A stretch of DNA of 64,000 nt from Morinoia aosen (Eukaryota > Arthropoda > Malacostraca > Amphipoda > Talitridae), in contig CM059559.1 of assembly GCA_030386875.1 (NCBI GenBank), positions 63,688,392 through 63,752,391 on the forward strand, written 5' to 3'. Under the pieces are notes generated by a model, which saw only the letters and a program-made list of their open reading frames with translations, was not told the origin of the DNA and ran no database searches. A program made the translations under genes and the position numbers. This document shows positions 1 to 11,879 of the stretch, piece after piece; the stretch's first letter is position 1, and each line of letters starts with the position of its first letter.

Positions 1-40
1 TAATGATATGAACGTAGAAGAAGAAAGTCGTCATTTTAAC

Positions 41-1100
41 TCACAGTTTAACCTTCCTCAAGGGTAATAAATGATTAAGATTGCTCTTGTAAATTTTTGA
101 CCCAATTTTGATCTCAGCCCAATTCCTCTTCACCTTTTGAACGATAGCAGGACCCATCCAAGTAAGCTCGAGCTTATGTTTTTTCTCGAGATTCTTTAAA
201 AGAACACGATCGCCCACCTGTATGTCCTTATTACGTCGCTTGATGTTTCTGTATAAATTTCTCTCTGTAGTATAATTTATAATTAAATTTCGAATATTTT
301 CCACCGTCCGGGCGGCCTCTTTTGCCCGATAATTTACCAAATTCAATTCTTCATCATCATTTTAAATTACAGAATCAAAACTCTCGGATTGGTAGTATGC
401 ACACGTATCACGATTAAACATTACGTAACTAGGTGTTTCGCCCAAAGTAGAATTCAATGCGTTGTTCAATGCATTCTCTACAACTTCCAGCAATTGATCC
501 CACTCTGCATGAGGAAGTGTGTTCACATATAATTTTAACAAGTTTGTTATTTTTTTATTGTTACGCTCAACTATAGCGTTGGAATGAGGGCTGTACGCCA
601 ATACTTCCTTTTTTGCAATGGCGTGCATTTTAGCGAATTCTTTTGACCGTCAATGATTTAAATTCCAAGGCATTATCTGAAATGAGAGTTTTGGGAAAGC
701 CTAACAGTGAGAAGCAATTACTCAAACATGAAATTATCGTCTCCGTACGACGATTAGATATTGCATACAACCTACAAAACCTGGAAAAGAGATCGATTAT
801 GACCAATATGTGTTTATTGCCGTTATCTGTAATTTTGAGCGGCCCAAGGAGGTCCATTGATACGACTTCAAATGGTTCTTTGGCGATCGGAGCGGTCAAA
901 ATTTTAATTGGGACAGAAGGTCTGGCTTTAATTAGTTTACAAACTTCACAATCTTTGACAAATTTTCGCACAATTGTTTTTTCCAAATGATTGTAATACT
1001 TTAGCTTAAACTTGAACAAGGTGTGGGTATCGTCTGTATGGTACATGCTGTGGATCGCTAAAATAGCTTTACCCATCAAGGAATTAGGTACGACTGCTGT
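41..1100 (-). pseudogene. pol: Gypsy pol: integrase
   Basis: Integrase with a zinc-binding HHCC segment (histidines in AIHSMYHTDDTH, cysteines in DCEVCK), then the DDE core: the first Asp in VVSMDLLGPL, the second in ISDNALEF and the Glu in NAIVERNNKK. A basic C-terminal domain with VGDRVLLKN ends near position 41. Integrase inserts the cDNA into the host genome. Part of the fossil element; the reading is interrupted, so no intact protein is claimed. Confidence 0.88.
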
Positions 1101-1489
1101 CAAAATGGTGCTAGGTCTATAGTCAATTTGTCTACGTCGATATAGAATGTCATTTAGAATCAAAAATTTCTGCAAGTCTGGAATATTCGAAATACTACCA
1201 TGCAGCAAAACGTTTTTTACTTCTATACAGAAAGGGTCTTTATTCTGTTCTTCAATAAATTCCTTAATCGTCCAAGAAATCTCGTCTTCCTTCGGAACAT
1301 AGTCTAGCAGCGCGGGTCGCGCGTCTTTGTCTGCTGCACCGTCAGCGTTCGCTCTTGGCGGGTCAACTACCTCATGTCTAGTCATGCCTTTGTGTCGTGA
1401 TCGAGTCTCCACAATACAGACTTCTGATTCAAATGCGGATTCAAGAGCATCACATCGGTCTAGTTCTTTAAGATTTAATTTCTCATTGT

Positions 1490-2790
1490 TTACAGGTAAT
1501 CTGCTCAAGTAGTCAGCTACAACGTTTTCCTTCCCGGGTAAATATTTAACAACGGGTTCAAATGAATGAACGCTAATACACCAAGGCGCCATATTGGTAT
1601 CATCAGGAAGTTTTTTAGTAAAAAGTGGCGCTAAAGGTTTATGATCTGTATAAACCCGGACAGGGTATCCAGTTATTAAATATTTAAAGTACTTTAACGA
1701 TGAAAAAATTGCGAAAAACTCTTTTTTGGTAGTAGAATATCTTCGCTGGCTCGAATTAAGGTTCTTACTGTAATAAGCCACAGGCCTAAGAATTTTATCG
1801 CTTGAATCATCCGTCTGCATTAGTACTGCTCCAATTCCTGAGTTAGATGCGTCAGTAAACACATGAAAGTCCTTAGTATAATCAGGATGTCTTAGGACTG
1901 TGTCAGAAATCAGAGACGATTTGATAAAGTCAAAACTCTTTTGGCATTCGTCTGTCCACGTATAGTCAACGTTTTTTCTTAAAAGATTGTACAAAGGATA
2001 CGCTACCTCAGCAAAATTTGGTAAGAAATTACGGAAATAATTCGCTAAACCTAAAAACTGTTGTAATTCCTTAACATTGACTGGCGCTCGGCAGTCTTGC
2101 AATTTTTGCGAGTATTTACATTTAATACCATCGGCTGCAACGATGTGACCTAAATATTCGATTTCGTTTGTGAAAAAGTTACATTTCTCAAGCTTTAATG
2201 ACAGATTACCGGATCGCAGCATCTTAAGAACGCTTTCTATATCCTTCAAATGCTGATTTTTATTTTTGGAAAATACCAATATATCGTCCAAGAAGACGAA
2301 AGCTAGTTTACCCAGAATGGGTGTAAGGGCAGAGGTCATGACTCTTTAAAACACTCCTGGTGACGTAGAGAGTCCAAAAGGGACGCGACAGAAATGAAAT
2401 TTACGATAATTTATGCTGAAGGCAGTGAATTTCCTACTCTCTTGTTCTAATTCGACCTGATGAAAGGCCGAGCGGAGGTCTAAATTCGTAAACCACGCGT
2501 TACCGCCCAAGGTCGATAAAATGTCGTCAACCCTAGGTATGGGATAAGAATGTTTTATCAACACCTTGTTAAGTGCACGGAAGTCAATCACGGGACGAAG
2601 ATCCCCGCTTTTCTTTTTAACTACGATAACAGGAAAATTGAAGTCTGAACTGGACTCTTCGATTATTCCCTGCGCGAGCATGTCATCTGTTATTTTCATT
2701 ACCTCTTCCTGATACTTGTGGGGAATGCGATAAGGAGCTAAATTTAGTACCGGAGCATCCGGGTTCAACTGAATTTGGTGCTTCATAATA
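1490..2790 (-). pseudogene. pol: Gypsy pol: reverse transcriptase and RNase H
   Basis: Reverse transcriptase motifs are visible in order: PVIDFRALNKV, the YPIPRVDDIL box, LDLRSAFHQVELE, FCRVPFGLSTSPGVF and the catalytic FLDDILVFSKN. RNase H follows from about 1870 down to 1490, with FTDASNSGIGAVL and YTDHKPL. In the family these copy the element RNA to DNA and remove the RNA strand. The order and spacing are classic Ty3/Gypsy. Part of the fossil element; limits approximate. Confidence 0.92.
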
Positions 2791-3575
2791 TTTGTAGCAC
2801 CTATAGTCTCTCCTTCAAGAGTAACTACATCTCGGAACTTATTCAATAAATTAATTAACGGTAACTGAATGTTTTCTTCATTACATGAAACGTCATCTTT
2901 CGTTAAAACACGCCGTACCTCTTGCTCTCCACCTTTTGACACACCTACTCTTGCACCTACTTGTGCATTAACTCCCAACTCCTCGTCACAAACGAGAACT
3001 TCACGTCTACCGCGAGCGTTAGCATCCAACTCAAGTTTTCTTTCAACTATGGCTTCCTTTCCACCACCAGCCGAGACAACCTGTATCGTATCCAACACCT
3101 CGCTAGAATTTACTTCATCATCATGAGCATCTCTGAGTGCTGTTTCCACACTTGTTAAATACATCTCGCTCTCAATATCATCTGCTGCAATTAATTCGAT
3201 GTTACATAACATCATATTCTCACTTAAATGAACAGCCTCTTCATTTGAATTTAAAAGCATCACCGGCACCACGCCGTCGTTCTCTACACGAACAATTGCT
3301 TCCGCTATAAGAGCACCACTATCAAGGCATCTTTTCATTATTAAATACTCTCTTGGAGTTGCTTTCTTGATAAAACCGTACACTATTTTCATCGAATTAC
3401 CAGGCACTTCCACTTGAGTGCAATGAACGATCAACAGTCTCGGACTCTGTGACGCCTCAGCCACAGTGGGAATTTTTTTCTTCTCTCTGCAGTCATTTCT
3501 TTCTGACAGGTGACTGACCCTGTCGCTCTTTCTCGCGACAGCAACCTCAGACATCAGACAGTCGCTGTTTACAAT

Positions 3576-4250
3576 TCATTTTATTACTGCTTCTCTGGAT
3601 AAAACCGGTTCCATTTTTAATTCACAAAACGGGATAGAAATATCATCCCAACGAAGAGTTTTATTTTTAAAATCCATAGTAGCATTGTTTAGAACATCGC
3701 GGCCGAGAATTAAATCATAGTTAAATTTAGCCTCTCTTACGACAAGGGCATTAGTTTTTAGTACTTTTTTAGTGCCAGGAATTTTAATAGACAACTCTAC
3801 TTCGCCGCTTACATTACTTTTGCCGTTAATGCCCTTCACTATTAAACGACTAGGCTTAACTTCTTCGTTCAAATTTTTAACCTGCCTGTAACTTATTAGG
3901 CATTTCTCTGACCCGCTGTCTAGCAAGGCACTCAAATACTGCTCATTACTTTGTAATATTATCGTTGGTTTATTGCTTCCCTTAAACGCGACCAAACCAG
4001 CGTCTTCTTTATTGCAATTAATTTTCACTACACTAGCAGAGAAATAGGCCTCGACTGCTTTGCTATCTGCGAGTTCTTCGTCTTGCAATAATTTATACCT
4101 ATTCTCGCAGTTAAACAAGGGATCAATGAAAGATTGGCTCGTCTCGGTGGGATCAATGACTGACTGGTTTGTCTCGGTGGTATCTGGACTTTCGGTCACG
4201 GCTGCAAGATTAACGAGGACGCTGCCAACCTCGGGCTCTGTCAAATTCAA
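3576..4250 (-). pseudogene. pol: Gypsy pol: retropepsin-like protease region
   Basis: The region between gag and RT holds an aspartic protease-like segment, with the active-site triplet in ALLDSGSEKCLIS and a second conserved stretch YDLILGRDVLNN. In Ty3/Gypsy elements this enzyme cuts the Gag-Pol polyprotein. It is followed downstream by a poorly conserved spacer leading to RT. Part of the fossil element; limits approximate. Confidence 0.8.
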
Positions 4251-4333
4251 CTCATCCTTCCTACTACCTCTATCCGTTCCTAATTTTCTCGTAAAAAATC
4301 ACCTGACTCGGCTTCCACCCAATGCACTTCACT

Positions 4334-5743
4334 CTAACCGCGCGTTGGGCCACCCCTATTTACATTGCCACCGCGTAAATAAGCCTTATAATTGCGTACT
4401 TCTGTTCCTGTTGCTCGACAATTTTTTACCACGTGGGTACCACCACGTGCAAAACACCCTCTCGGAAACTGATCTCTCTTGGGCCTGCACTCGAAATGCC
4501 CAACCATCGAACACGATGGACAAAATGGGAAACCTCGTTTTTTCGTTGCTTCATACTTGGGAAAATGACCTGAAGCCTGACCAGAAACATTAGAACTACT
4601 GTTGTCTGTTCTCATCATGTTACACTCCAAAGATCCATTTGCTCGGTCACCTACGTAACTACCAAATTCTCTTGCCCTACCACGAGGATTTCTTAACCAA
4701 GGCCTAGGAGTGATCCTACGAACTCCTGAACGGTAGTTCCTACGGTAATTTCCTATACTCCCGTAGAACACCTCATTTTCCGGGAAATGATCTGGGGCAT
4801 CAATGCCTTCGTCAAACTCACTGGCTATATCACCTACATAGCTCTCACTTTCGTTTCTGACTGGAAATTGTGACACAAGAATCTTTTTGGTCTCCGCTTG
4901 ACCTCTGACGGTTGAAATTAACCTCGCCAACAGTTCCTCAGCTGTGCTGAATTGGTGTTCAAAAATTTTTATAGCGAACGACTCATCTAATAACGGACCA
5001 AGAACTGTTAATGCTAGACTGTATGACATGCTGTCACCTACAAATCGTTTCAGCTCTGCTTGCGTCGTGCAAGCTTGATAATAAGGGTGTCTTTGCCAAC
5101 CCAAGTTGGTTGACGTCAAAATGTTTTCAGTGAGTTTACGTATCTTTGAAAACGCTGTTACTAATTGTGCTGCTAAAGCATTGTTCCTAATCAATTGCAA
5201 TTCATTTAAATCACATGCCAAGGCGTGTATGCTCTTTTCCCCACGACACACGTATATGTCCTCGAGAATTTTAACTACTTGATCAAATGTATAATTTAAA
5301 TCTGCGTTGACTAGTTTGGTCACAACTGCGTTGAAGTCACCTACGTTCTTATTTGCTGATCTCACAAGGAATTCTTTTTTGCGTTCGTCAGTCGTCGCGT
5401 CTGGAAGAAGTGTCATATATGCCTTAAGATTTTGTATATGAGTCGTCCAGGACATATTCTCCAGGAACTCAGCGTCATTCTGTCGTCTTCTCCCCCGAAA
5501 TGTCGGCAATTCAGCATTGGTCATTATCGTTCCAACGCTAGGAATAATAATATTTGCGGCGATGTCACGCGCGAGTTGCGTCCTATCATTACCACTAACA
5601 CCTGTACCTCCACTTGTCGTCGGGGTCGTCATTGTGGTAGATTGTGTCACACTAGTAACCCTTGGTTTACTCGTCCTTCCTGATTTTGTCACTGTAGGGT
5701 CTGTTCGTAGGACTTCGTCACTGTCCGAACTTTCCTCCATCAA
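4334..5743 (-). CDS. gag: Gypsy gag polyprotein
   Basis: A reading frame of about 469 residues at the 5' end of the Gypsy element. The first 60 residues are rich in Ser and Thr. A capsid-like middle follows, and then a basic, Arg-Gly-rich and Cys-His-containing C-terminus (CPSCSMVGHFECRPKRDQ is part of it), as expected of a nucleocapsid region that binds RNA. In the family this protein forms the particle that packages the genomic RNA. The assignment rests on position before protease and on overall composition; no capsid fold can be proved by eye. It is treated here as a fossil part. Confidence 0.75.
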   Translation of the reverse strand: MMEESSDSDEVLRTDPTVTKSGRTSKPRVTSVTQSTTMTTPTTSGGTGVSGNDRTQLARDIAANIIIPSVGTIMTNAELPTFRGRRRQNDAEFLENMSWTTHIQNLKAYMTLLPDATTDERKKEFLVRSANKNVGDFNAVVTKLVNADLNYTFDQVVKILEDIYVCRGEKSIHALACDLNELQLIRNNALAAQLVTAFSKIRKLTENILTSTNLGWQRHPYYQACTTQAELKRFVGDSMSYSLALTVLGPLLDESFAIKIFEHQFSTAEELLARLISTVRGQAETKKILVSQFPVRNESESYVGDIASEFDEGIDAPDHFPENEVFYGSIGNYRRNYRSGVRRITPRPWLRNPRGRAREFGSYVGDRANGSLECNMMRTDNSSSNVSGQASGHFPKYEATKKRGFPFCPSCSMVGHFECRPKRDQFPRGCFARGGTHVVKNCRATGTEVRNYKAYLRGGNVNRGGPTRG

Positions 5744-7065
5744 TCCTACTATCCAGAATTAATTCAAGAGTTGTCCTATTCACAATCAAAGATATGTAAA
5801 AAATGATGTCGCATTCCGCAAAACAAAAAAAAAAAAAAATACACACCTAATTTCAATCAATATACACAAAAATTAAATGATAGCACACGCAATAATAACT
5901 CAATAATAGCAATAATAGCCTCACTGCTCTCCAAAAATTAAAACTACAAGAACACAATCTCCAGAGAAATTATTGACTCTCTAGGCGAGCTCGGTAACAA
6001 TCTAGGTAACACTCTAGTACTTCTATGGCAGAACTTTAACGTTAAACAACAAAAACAACGGGACTTCCTTCGAATTGTTAGTACTGAATGAACCAAAATT
6101 ACTGCCTCACTACTTCTATTAAACCTGCCACTTAGAACCTGTAAAATATTACACTTACTCTAGTTATTGAAGATAATCAGGCGATTAATCTGCTAATCCA
6201 GAGGTTTTATTGACGCTATTGACGCACTGCGTCTCTCACAACGATCAATATTAAACTGAAGCCACTTGCAGAGCCAGCGCGTTAGCTGCCCAGTCGGCAT
6301 TTGCAGAGACAAGGTCTCAGAGCATGAAGTGCATACAAAAAACAGCCTGCCTAGCGACAGAGCAAAGAGGCTTGTGCGAGTACATGCGCACTGAGTTTGA
6401 GAGAAAAAAACATTTCCAATAAAACTTAACTGCGACAAGAAAGTAGTCTGCTGCGCACGTCGCTTGCGGCTGAAGAAATGCTGTCGCTGGTACTCGACGT
6501 TTTGGATGACGTCGAGGCAGGGTATCACGTTGCTGACGATACACGATGGTACTGATATGAATTTTGTACCACGTTGATGAATTGATACTTTTAATATGTT
6601 ACTACGTATCACTCAGTATTGGTACAGTTATTGGCACGATTTACAACACCATTAGTACGTAGTAATGTGTCTCAAAACAAGTTAAAACAAGTTCTTGTTC
6701 ACTCAATTGTTTGTAGCACTTGATGATTTACAAAATTGTTCCTTTATTGAATGTTCGTTGCGGGGAATGCTGCGACTTTGACCTCAAACACGAGTTCAAT
6801 ATCCTCTCCGGACTCGTACACAAGGATTCTGGTGCGAAACGGTGAATCAAGGTTTAGGAAGACTGTGAATTGGGAGTAAGCCTCTTGCAACACTTCCTTA
6901 GGGATTTTAAACCCGAAAACAAATATAGATTCTCGCGGTTGCCACACTTGGGTATTATTTCCGTTACACATTGAGATTTTATAATGTTCCAAAGAGTCAG
7001 CTACTGGACACTTCTTCTCTTCGCAATTGATAATACACGTCTACGTGAGTTCCGGTCACCACAAA
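5744..7065 (-). other. Gypsy 5' leader, unusually long
   Basis: About 1.3 kb lies between the gag start and the presumed LTR edge. It contains a short poly-A tract near 5820, and a small minus-strand frame at 6992-6744 (82 residues, beginning MEHYKISMCNGNN) that I do not recognise. Gypsy leaders are often a few hundred bases, so either this family has a long leader with an extra small ORF or another sequence has been inserted. Confidence 0.4.
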
Positions 7066-7400
7066 CTGTCGCCACCAATATACGGTGGTTAATGATAGTA
7101 GGGGTGGCTTGGTGGTAATTTAATTAGTAAGTCAGATGTCACTGGTACAGAAGGGCGAGCGAATCGAAAGAGCCCCGCAAACTAAACGCGCATGGCCTTT
7201 ATAGGGTGCGGTGTCAAGAATACACCATCCAGATACAGACATGTACGGCAACGCTCGTACAGTTTGTCAATCGTGAAGTTTAGGATGCAGTGAACTAATG
7301 AAGTATCGGACATTTTTCTGTCATTCGCTAATCAGAGTTACTAATTCATCTTTCTTAGATATTTAGCTTAAGACAAAACCGTACATGTCAAATATAACTC
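7066..7400 (-). promoter_or_regulatory. putative 5' LTR with TATA box and primer-binding-like site
   Basis: Read on the minus strand, a TATAAA box lies at 7203-7198. A TGGTGGCGACAG stretch at 7077-7066 has the TGG start expected of a tRNA primer-binding site next to an LTR end. The matching 3' LTR is outside the window, so the LTR limits cannot be tested. A weak call. Confidence 0.35.
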
Positions 7401-8244
7401 CCAATTTGGATGATGAAGTGAACGGAAAAATAAATACTACGTTCGTTTTGAAGCTGCTCTCGATAAATTATGCTTATATTGAATGGAGATTAGTCTGATC
7501 TAAATGTCATAAATGTTTGGCAACTCTAAGCTGCAGAATAGGCTGTTTATTAGTATATAATACATCTACGGCAATCATGCTCAAGTATTGTGTAGTATTT
7601 TCTTATTTCGATATAATATTATATCATCAAAGGTTTAAAAAATATCTTAACTCAAAAATGCATCACGTTCCCAGTTTTGTGCACAAAAATATTTCTTCAC
7701 CTTCGGTGAGCAAATGATTGTTCGTACTTCTAAAATTCACTTTGCTATTATACACTTCGTGTAAGGACCTCAAAGAGCTCTAAAAAATTCACAGTATGGT
7801 ATCTCACACTTCTCCGTTTATGTTTTCGCATGAACGTTTAAGCAGAAAAATGCAATTGGTAAATTGCAATCGGTCATTTTGGCTTTTCAATGTTGCGCGG
7901 TACTCGATTCAGTGATTGTCGAGTTAACCGTTTTCGTCAGTCTACATTGTAGGCTAATTGTAGACTCTCATTTTGATGTTTTAAAGTTATTATTGGTAGA
8001 AATTGTCATTTTGATAATGCATTTTCATTGGGAATATTGGCCATATATTTTAAGTTAAAAATTACCACTGAACAGTGGTAAAGGACAAGTTCAGGATAGG
8101 CAGATTTTAAACATTTTAACAGTCAATTGAGGTTAATCCAACATTCATAAACATTTTTCACAAATATCTACTAATTTTGGCAAGGTTTTTTCTATATTGT
8201 AGTTAGTTCATACCAAGGCTTTTGGATTGTCTGAGATTTTTTAG
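7401..8244. other. no recognisable feature
   Basis: AT-rich sequence with only short chance reading frames. I see no repeat, gene or RNA in it. Confidence 0.5.
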
Positions 8245-8935
8245 GTCAATATTTGATTTAATGTTGTCAACGATTTTCATAATTTCGTTGTGAAGAATCA
8301 ATAAAGGAACACATTTAAGAATGTTTTACATGAATGATATTCTGCCCGGTGATGCGTTATTTTCGAATTATTCAACTTTGAAGCTGGCTTGTGCGCGCCA
8401 TGGAAGCGCGCGCGGCTAGCGTAATTTTATTAAAAACGGAAGCTAACCCCCTATTACAAACATAAAGAGGTTGGGTCGTGAGGGGTAGCCACAGTTCTTT
8501 TAGTGAGAATTATAATTAAAGGTTTCTAGTGACGTTTGTTTACATCGACTCCAAGGTGGCTGCCGCCATGGCGCCAACCGGTACTGAAGATGGCGGCAGC
8601 CATCTTGGAGTCGATATAAACAAACGTCACTAGAAACCTTTATTTATAATTTTCACTAAAAGAACTGTGGCTACTCCTCACGACCCAACCTCTTTACGTT
8701 TGTAAATGGGGGGTTAGCTTCCGTTTCCATTACAAAAACAATGACTGTTTTTGCGCAAAAAAGGCCATTCAGGAGCGCCGTTCGTATAACTTCAAACTTA
8801 AATAACTCGAAAACTAAGCATTTCCGGGCACATTGTCATTCGTGTAAAACGTCTTAAAATCGACTATATTACCTATCTGTTGCTACGAAATTATGAAAAT
8901 CGTTGACAACATTAAAGTAAATATTGACCATTTTT
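8245..8935. mobile_element. foldback element with near-perfect core palindrome
   Basis: The whole interval is an inverted repeat. The inner arms, 8433-8569 and 8590-8726, are nearly identical around a 20-bp loop; they read from the GGAAGCTAACCCCC end through GTGACGTTTGTTTACATCG to GGTGGCTGCCGCC. The outer arms (CAACGATTTTCATAATTTCG at left and its complement near 8885) are clearly more diverged. A relative with similar outer arms but another centre lies at 47975-48485. No coding capacity: a non-autonomous foldback/MITE-like unit. Confidence 0.8.
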
Positions 8936-10249
8936 TATTTGCTCTGATATTTACATGAAACTTTTTATCAAACACAAAACATTCCAAGTTACTTTTGTTA
9001 TTGTGACGAATTTTTTGTCTAATTTTTAACATTTGATTGAAATATTTTTTTATTTTGAAAATATTCGATTTAGTTCAGGTACATACAAAAGTGTCTTAAT
9101 TGTTCAGTCAGTTTGGATGATTATGGCTCAAACCTGGTTTAGACCCCTAATTGCCAACAGTTCATAGTTTTTAATATTTTACATATCAGTACTTATTTTG
9201 AAAAAAATCCCCCAAAAATTTCTTGAGCTATACCTAGGTATGAAGGAACGATTATCTTTCTTTTGAATATATTTATGCCTAACTTCCACGATAAAGAAAC
9301 ATCAATTTGAATGCAGTATTTACAGTGTGATATAGAATTATATATGAACAAATTATTCCAAGATGTGCAATATCACTAATTTTCAACATCTTAGAGAATA
9401 TATTTTTGTTATCTTTTGTTATTTACTGCACCATTCAAATGATATTTTTTCATTATGCATAAAATATTCTGACTCACATCTGTTTATTTAAAGCTTTTGA
9501 CTTATTCTATCAATTTACAGTGAAATTTTTGTTTGATATTTCATAAATAATTATTTTAATGTATGTGCTGCAACTCAAAGAGACTTTTGTATTGGATATA
9601 AATAATTATTAATAAAGTTAGTGTGAATGATAGTCACGTCGAAATGTTCGGGGGCCCCCGCGCCACTCATGATGCGGCCGGGGTAAACCAGCGGTAGCTG
9701 TCGGGCCTGGCTGCTGAATTCATATGCCTGGAATGCAAAGGATGTGCGATTGTGATTAGATGGAGATGTATGAACGTTGAAAAAAAAATTTATTATCTAT
9801 GTTTTTTGCAATTTTTAGGTTCTCTGCACTTTTAGCTACCCTTCCCTTGTGGAGGAAGAAAGCTCTCGGCTATACAAACATACATCGATATTATTCGCTT
9901 GTAGTTTATAAAAAAATATATATTTTACGAATTTTGTTTCATATCCTTCCAATTATTTTAATTTTAATACTCGATTTTTGACGGACGTAGAGGTTGGTTT
10001 TTGAGTAATGCACATGACCTATCATATGGGCGATTGTATTTTTTTTTATATCAGGCTTGAGGCTAGAGGTCATTCGACAGGGCTAAATTTTTGAGCTTGC
10101 CTAAGTGGCTTATTAATAGATTGATTTGTATACCAAATATCTGATCGTAGCTACCAAATATCCACGTGAATGTATTGGTTAAGGTTGCGCAATTGATTCA
10201 TATATCCTAAATAAGGTATATGATATTTAATATTGGTGTGCGGTTAGCA
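8936..10249. other. unassigned AT-rich DNA with one GC-rich patch
   Basis: Mostly AT-rich with no gene. A sharply GC-rich patch of about 120 bp at 9640-9760 (around GGGGGCCCCCGCGCC and GCGGCCGGGGTAAACCAGC) stands out and may be the end of an unrecognised repeat. The 60-residue frame at 9799-9981 is probably chance. Confidence 0.4.
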
Positions 10250-10720
10250 TGGTATGTAAATATCGTTGCTTCTTCACCCTAGCAAAATCAGAATCACAGG
10301 TGATCTCTGTACGATGGATAAGAAACGCTCCCAGCTGCCAGTGTATGACGTCACAACCATATGTATATATGCTCGTGACGTCATACACTGGCAGCTGGGA
10401 GCGTTTTTTAAGCGATTGCGTAGAGGTGGCCACCCGTGATTTGGAGTTGATTAAGGTTGCGAAGCGAGCGATTCATTGGATGTAGAGTTGGGTTGAGGTT
10501 GATTTGAAACCATTCACCGGCCTAACTTGGTTTTAGAGGTGATTTGAGGTGTTTTGAAGCTGTTCACCGACCAAAGTTGGTCGCAGTATGGACGTATTGA
10601 GGGCGTAGTATTGTCGCGGAGACTGGACATTTGACCCTCAAATAGACGGTAAACCAACCTCAAATCGTCCATGTTTCCACTCATATTCCACCGGTGCACC
10701 GTCCTCAATTTTCAATAGGG
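10250..10720 (-). mobile_element. CCCAATTG-TIR family, copy 5 (short, partial)
   Basis: The right end reads, on the minus strand, CCCTATTGAAAATTGAGGAC followed by a GGTGCACCGG motif, matching the left terminus of copy 1 at 22075. The interior (GACGATTTGAGGTTGG, GGTCAAATGTCC) aligns with copy 1 at 22130-22200. It also holds the family's CGCTCCCAGC segment as a hairpin. The left end was not found; the start is estimated. The copy abuts repeat A. Confidence 0.55.
10323..10406. repeat. perfect 32-bp-arm hairpin
   Basis: Arms 10323-10354 and 10375-10406 are exact reverse complements (AAACGCTCCCAGCTGCCAGT through GACGTCAC) around a 20-bp AT-rich loop. The arm resembles the AAACATCGCTCCCAG segment at the same place in copies 1 and 2 of the CCCAATTG family. 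Confidence 0.9.
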
Positions 10721-11145
10721 AAAGAAGCTCATGCTAGGAATAGACTGGAATAGAGTTAATTGCATATGTACCATAGTTTACTGTGAGGTTAGAAAGTATG
10801 TTCCAGAAATTCAAGTCGGTGAAGATTAATTTGAATGGAGTCAAATCATCATATGGAAGTATAGTCAACTGGTACTGGGTAATGAAAAATTTGATACCGA
10901 TGAGTGATGTGAAGGAATTAATAGTCAGCAATCTGGCATAGGTAAGAATGTTTAAGGAATATGAACAGTGAAATATCTAAAAAAGTGTTGAATGTTGCTG
11001 TAAAAAGCATGTAAACCATAGAATGTAGAAATGATTCAAATAGAATATTGTGCATTGCTTTCCTCCATTGCATGTAATTTTTTCTAAAGTTATTTTTGAT
11101 CTTACGCACAGTAAACTTTGATTTCAACTGAACTATAACTTTCAG

Positions 11146-11316
11146 ATTGACACACTCAAGCATTACGATGGGGTCAACAGCGGAGGCACCATACGCCGCA
11201 TCCTCAAAAGAATGACATCACGAGAGCTTGCTGTCCAGTTTAGCTACACTGGGCTTGGAAAAAGCGGCAAGAAAAACAATAATAATGCATTCATTCTGCG
11301 TCCAAATCATTGGTGA
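11146..11316 (+). pseudogene. DUF4806-like terminal exon
   Basis: Starts right after a CTTTCAG splice-acceptor-like site and reads 56 residues to a TGA: TLKHYDGVNSGGTIRRIL, then RMTSRELAVQFSYTGLGKSG, ending FILRPNHW. The pattern (Gly-rich turn, RRILKR helix, 'elA.qfsytGlgksGKK', Phe-Ile) is that of DUF4806, a domain of unknown role common in insect transposon-associated proteins. The normal length is a little longer, so the tail is cut. The sister copy at 55321 carries a frameshift. The upstream exons of this copy are not present. Confidence 0.5.
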
Positions 11317-11879
11317 TTAGACTTCAGGGAGACGTCCACCCAAAATCAAGGAAATGGCTGCAATGGGGAAAAGTTATACCCACGACCTTTATTTATTTTT
11401 AAGAATACATATGTATGCCAATTTTTATAGATCTAAATTCCATAGAAAGAACGTTACAACCATTTCATTGAACTTATATTATTTTATACAACCACGTCTT
11501 CTTAGCTAACCTGATGCAATATACCGATGCTGATCTGTTACAAAAGTTATTAATCGCATGTGCTTAGCATTATGTGCACAGATTCATGCAGTCTAATCTT
11601 TTTTACAAGTTTCTTTATTGGCATGTTGATGTTTTTGAATTCTACACAGGTTTTCTCGTCAGTTGACCTAGATTCTACTTTGAATCAAGCTGGCTGGAAA
11701 CCCTCTCGTTTCTGCTTAACGTGAATGTTGTCTTTGTATTTCTCCCTAATGTCACCCACCAACATCATGCAATGAAATGGTCAATTAACTTTAAATATGC
11801 TCCAAAACTATTCCTCGTTGTAAAATCCACCGCAACATTGCTTCTAAGACGGTCTGTCATCAAAAAATGTATATCTTCA

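Larger units (their letters stand above)
1..7400 (-). mobile_element. Ty3/Gypsy LTR retrotransposon, fossil, cut by window start
   Basis: A Gypsy-type retroelement read on the minus strand, with gag, protease, RT, RNase H and integrase in the order of the Ty3/Gypsy family. The sequence directly shows an aspartic protease motif, an FLDD reverse transcriptase box, an RNase H domain and an HHCC plus DDE integrase. The 3' LTR, and any envelope gene, would lie before position 1, so LTR divergence and age cannot be estimated. The element is broken, with a few breaks in pol, but is well preserved compared with the second Gypsy fragment near 17 kb. The outer edge near 7.4 kb is a guess. No spliced envelope ORF is visible. 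Confidence 0.9.
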
